Shown piece by piece: positions 6,489-8,114 of a stretch of DNA of 8,114 bases. The number at the start of each line of letters is the position of its first letter. Positions within the stretch are counted from its first letter, which is position 1. Source of the DNA: an uncultured Bacillaceae bacterium (GTDB taxonomy: Bacteria > Bacillota > Bacilli > Caldalkalibacillales > Caldalkalibacillaceae); the NCBI GenBank assembly GCA_937967685.1, contig CALBTX010000124.1:1-8114 (forward strand), written 5' to 3'. The notes beneath the pieces were generated by a model. It did not search any database, was not told the DNA's origin, and saw nothing but the letters and a program-made list of their open reading frames with translations. The position numbers and the translations under genes were made by a program.

Positions 6489-6505
6489 ATGTAATATTTT
6501 TACAT
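6489..6505. repeat. Inverted repeat ATGTAA-N5-TTACAT in the operon leader
   Basis: Perfect six-base arms flank TATTT. The repeat lies between the putative promoter region and the first gene, so it could be a downstream operator or a weak RNA hairpin. No regulator is assigned. Confidence 0.35.
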
Positions 6506-6533
6506 TTTTCATTTAAGATATGATGTTTAAGAG

Positions 6534-6568
6534 ATGCATAATATATGCATAAAATATGCAGGCCTGAA
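6534..6568 (-). promoter_or_regulatory. Putative promoter with twin overlapping operators for the pheromone operon
   Basis: Two perfect inverted repeats TGCATA-N3-TATGCA overlap at 6535-6549 and 6546-6560. Their centres are 11 bases apart, one helical turn, so dimers bound to them would sit on the same face of DNA. On the minus strand a -10-like TATATT (6540-6545, 5 of 6) lies within the repeats, with a poor -35 TTCAGG (6563-6568) 17 bases upstream. A poor -35 combined with operator-like repeats would suit a regulated promoter. That the HTH-TPR protein binds here is inference. Confidence 0.45.
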
Positions 6569-6593
6569 ATGATGATCGCCTTGGCGCAGGCCT
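6558..6593 (-). repeat. Repeated GCAGGCCT pair, possible weak 3' hairpin after thiD
   Basis: GCAGGCCT occurs at 6558-6565 and 6586-6593. Because AGGCCT is self-complementary the copies can also pair as a 7-bp stem with a 20-base loop, after the thiD stop. The following AT-rich stretch is not a clean T tract, so terminator function is doubtful. Confidence 0.2.
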
Positions 6594-6670
6594 TCACTGT
6601 CAAGAAAGAGCGGACGGTCAGATTTCCGCTGACATTTGATTTCCAATGACATTTACTGATAAAGACAGGA

Positions 6671-7477
6671 TCACGATGGATATTTCTGCTTACGATAAGC
6701 GCCGTGATTGGTCGGACCAATCCCGCTTCCGATCGGCAGAGCATGTTCAATGGCACATGTGATGTACGCTTTCGCTGTCCGTGTGGCCTCGACAACGGTC
6801 TTGCCCTTGGCCAATCCCGCAGCAATCGCCGCCGAAAAAGTGCATCCGGTCCCGTGGGTATGTTTTGTCTGAACGCGCTTGGCAGGCAAATGCAGCATCT
6901 CATTGCCGTCGAAAAGCACATCCGTCGATGACTGATCTTCCAGATGCCCTCCCTTCAGGACGACCGTTTGCGCCCCGAGAGCATGAATGCGACGTGCCGC
7001 TTCCTCCATAGCCTGAATCGAGTGAATGCCACTCTCTCCCAAAATCACTTCCGCTTCAGGAATATTGGGAGTGATCACCGTCGCCAAGGGCAGAAGATGT
7101 TTTCGTACCGCTTCGATCGCTTCATCCTGCAAAAGTTTATGCCCTCCTTTGGCCACCATCACGGGATCAACGACAATATTTTTCACTTGATACGCTTCCA
7201 ATTTGCGGGCCACCGTTTCTATAATTTCCGAACTGAAAAGCATCCCTGTTTTCACCGCATCCACGCCGATATCGCTGAGTACCGCATCAAGTTGTCCCTC
7301 AACCGCTTCCAGCGATTGCGGAAACACCCCGTGCACCCCCAATGTATTTTGAGCGGTGAGTGCCGTAATGACGCTCATGCCAAAAGTATCCAGCTCTTGA
7401 AACGTCTTTAAATCCGCCTGAATACCAGCGCCTCCGCCGCTGTCCGAACCGGCGATGGTTAAAGTCCGGTCAACCAA
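6671..7477 (-). CDS. thiD: Hydroxymethylpyrimidine/phosphomethylpyrimidine kinase ThiD
   Basis: ThiD phosphorylates HMP to HMP-P and then HMP-PP, the pyrimidine half of thiamine. The protein has 268 residues, the normal length. The ribokinase-fold signatures are in place: AGSDSGGGAGIQADLK at 9-24, VDPVMVAKGG at 103-112, TPNIPEAE at 136-143, and the anion-hole motif HGTGCTFS at 208-215, with the catalytic-region Cys212. The start is TTG, supported by AGGGAGGG (7486-7493) eight bases upstream; the nearby ATG at 7482 is out of frame. It follows thiO by 54 bases in the same direction and is very probably cotranscribed with it. Pyridoxal kinase activity occurs in some relatives, but the thiO neighbour favours ThiD. 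Confidence 0.95.
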   Translation of the reverse strand: MVDRTLTIAGSDSGGGAGIQADLKTFQELDTFGMSVITALTAQNTLGVHGVFPQSLEAVEGQLDAVLSDIGVDAVKTGMLFSSEIIETVARKLEAYQVKNIVVDPVMVAKGGHKLLQDEAIEAVRKHLLPLATVITPNIPEAEVILGESGIHSIQAMEEAARRIHALGAQTVVLKGGHLEDQSSTDVLFDGNEMLHLPAKRVQTKHTHGTGCTFSAAIAAGLAKGKTVVEATRTAKAYITCAIEHALPIGSGIGPTNHGAYRKQKYPS

Positions 7478-7531
7478 TTCATATTCCCTCCCTGATTCAT
7501 ATCTTCTGAGCTTGAAAAAGCAACAGATCTT

Positions 7532-8114
7532 CTATGATTCAAAACGCAACGGATCGAACATGTCCAAATTGATCTGCGGTTGTTTATGTTCAACGATATC
7601 CGCGACAAGCCGGGCATTGATCGGGCTGAGGAGAATACCGTTGCGGTAATGACCGCTGGAAATGATCACCGAAGGGAGATGGGGCAGTCGGCCGATGAGC
7701 GGGTATCCGTCTTGCGTGGCCGGTCTTAAACCCGCCCAGCGGTGAAAAGGCTGTCTATTGTCCAGAAACGGAAACAGCCTTCTGCTCCACTTCACTAAAC
7801 GATTAATCCCTTTTTCCGTGACGGAATGATCAAATCCGGCAATATCTTCCGAGGCACCGCAAACGATCGAACCGTTCGCCTTTTCCAGAACATAGCCCTG
7901 ACTGGAAAAGACAATGTGCCTGATGTGCTCCGTTTCCTGGCGAAAAGCGCAAATTTGGCCGCGTATCGGAAAAACAGGCAAACGAACTTGAACGCTCTCT
8001 TCAAAACAGGACGTCCATGCGCCGCTGGCCACGATACATTGATCGGCACTAAATGCCCCCTTTTCCTCGGTTTGCAGTAAAATGCCGTCCGGCCGGGTCT
8101 CGGCAAAAGTGACC
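7532..8114 (-). CDS. thiO: Glycine oxidase ThiO, C-terminal part (cut by the window edge)
   Basis: The reading frame is open from the right edge of the window to the stop, giving about 193 residues, roughly the C-terminal half of a protein usually near 370 aa. It begins inside the family's FAD-domain strand ending CIVASGAWTS. Conserved features follow: PVFPIRGQICAF, WAGLRPATQDGYPLIG with the substrate-binding Arg region, and the FAD-contacting SSGHYRNGILLSP near the C-terminus. ThiO is a soluble FAD enzyme that oxidises glycine to iminoglycine, which supplies the thiazole half of thiamine. No start codon should be assigned inside the window; the GTG at 8032 is an internal Val codon. In many Bacillus genomes thiO is followed by thiS, thiG and thiF, but here thiD follows directly. 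Confidence 0.93.
   Translation of the reverse strand, partial: VTFAETRPDGILLQTEEKGAFSADQCIVASGAWTSCFEESVQVRLPVFPIRGQICAFRQETEHIRHIVFSSQGYVLEKANGSIVCGASEDIAGFDHSVTEKGINRLVKWSRRLFPFLDNRQPFHRWAGLRPATQDGYPLIGRLPHLPSVIISSGHYRNGILLSPINARLVADIVEHKQPQINLDMFDPLRFES

Noticed and set aside
6432..6512. N-terminal extension of the 110-aa protein to an ATG at 6512
   Set aside because: No Shine-Dalgarno sequence there. A perfect AGGAGG marks the ATG at 6431, and the extension covers the leader inverted repeat.
6598..6603. Perfect -35 hexamer TTGACA on the minus strand after thiD
   Set aside because: At spacings of 16 to 18 bases the sequence is GC-rich with nothing like TATAAT.

Overview
The window looks like chromosomal DNA from a low-to-mid GC Gram-positive bacterium of the order Bacillales. 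The reasons are strong AGGAGG-type ribosome binding sites, several TTG starts with good Shine-Dalgarno sequences, a Bacillus-type thiO/thiD pair, a P1B-4 metal ATPase under a Fur/PerR-like box, and a peptide-pheromone regulator of the RRNPP type. All seven genes lie on the minus strand, so the gene order below follows transcription, from the right end of the window to the left. I cannot name the genus from sequence alone.

Right end (8114-6671): the 3' part of thiO (glycine oxidase, cut by the window edge), then thiD (HMP/HMP-P kinase). Both belong to thiamine biosynthesis. The usual thiS-thiG-thiF genes are not between them.

Centre (6670-4461): a compact three-gene operon and the most interesting part of the window. 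A regulatory region with two overlapping TGCATA-N3-TATGCA inverted repeats one helical turn apart precedes a small unrecognised protein (110 aa). Next come an HTH-TPR regulator (about 429 aa) and, overlapping it by ATGA, an 85-aa secreted peptide precursor. The precursor holds four identical copies of the decapeptide ATKGSVHDPH, the last flush with the stop codon. A strong rho-independent terminator closes the unit. The layout fits a quorum-sensing cassette in which the precursor is exported, cleaved and re-imported to bind the TPR regulator. A four-copy precursor is unusual, because most Phr/PapR/NprX/AimP-type precursors carry one copy, or at most two.

Left-centre (4460-2352): a P1B-4 type metal-transporting ATPase (SPC and HEGST motifs, no N-terminal CXXC domain), most like PfeT/ZosA. 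Its -10 hexamer lies inside a 7-1-7 Fur/PerR-like operator, which suggests Fe(II) efflux under peroxide or iron control.

Left (2351-1): a 291-bp intergenic region with short repeats, a ten-helix EamA/DMT-family transporter of unknown substrate, a short gap with a fair SigA promoter, and a D-2-hydroxyacid dehydrogenase (YvcT/GhrB-like). Bases 1-49 show nothing I can call.
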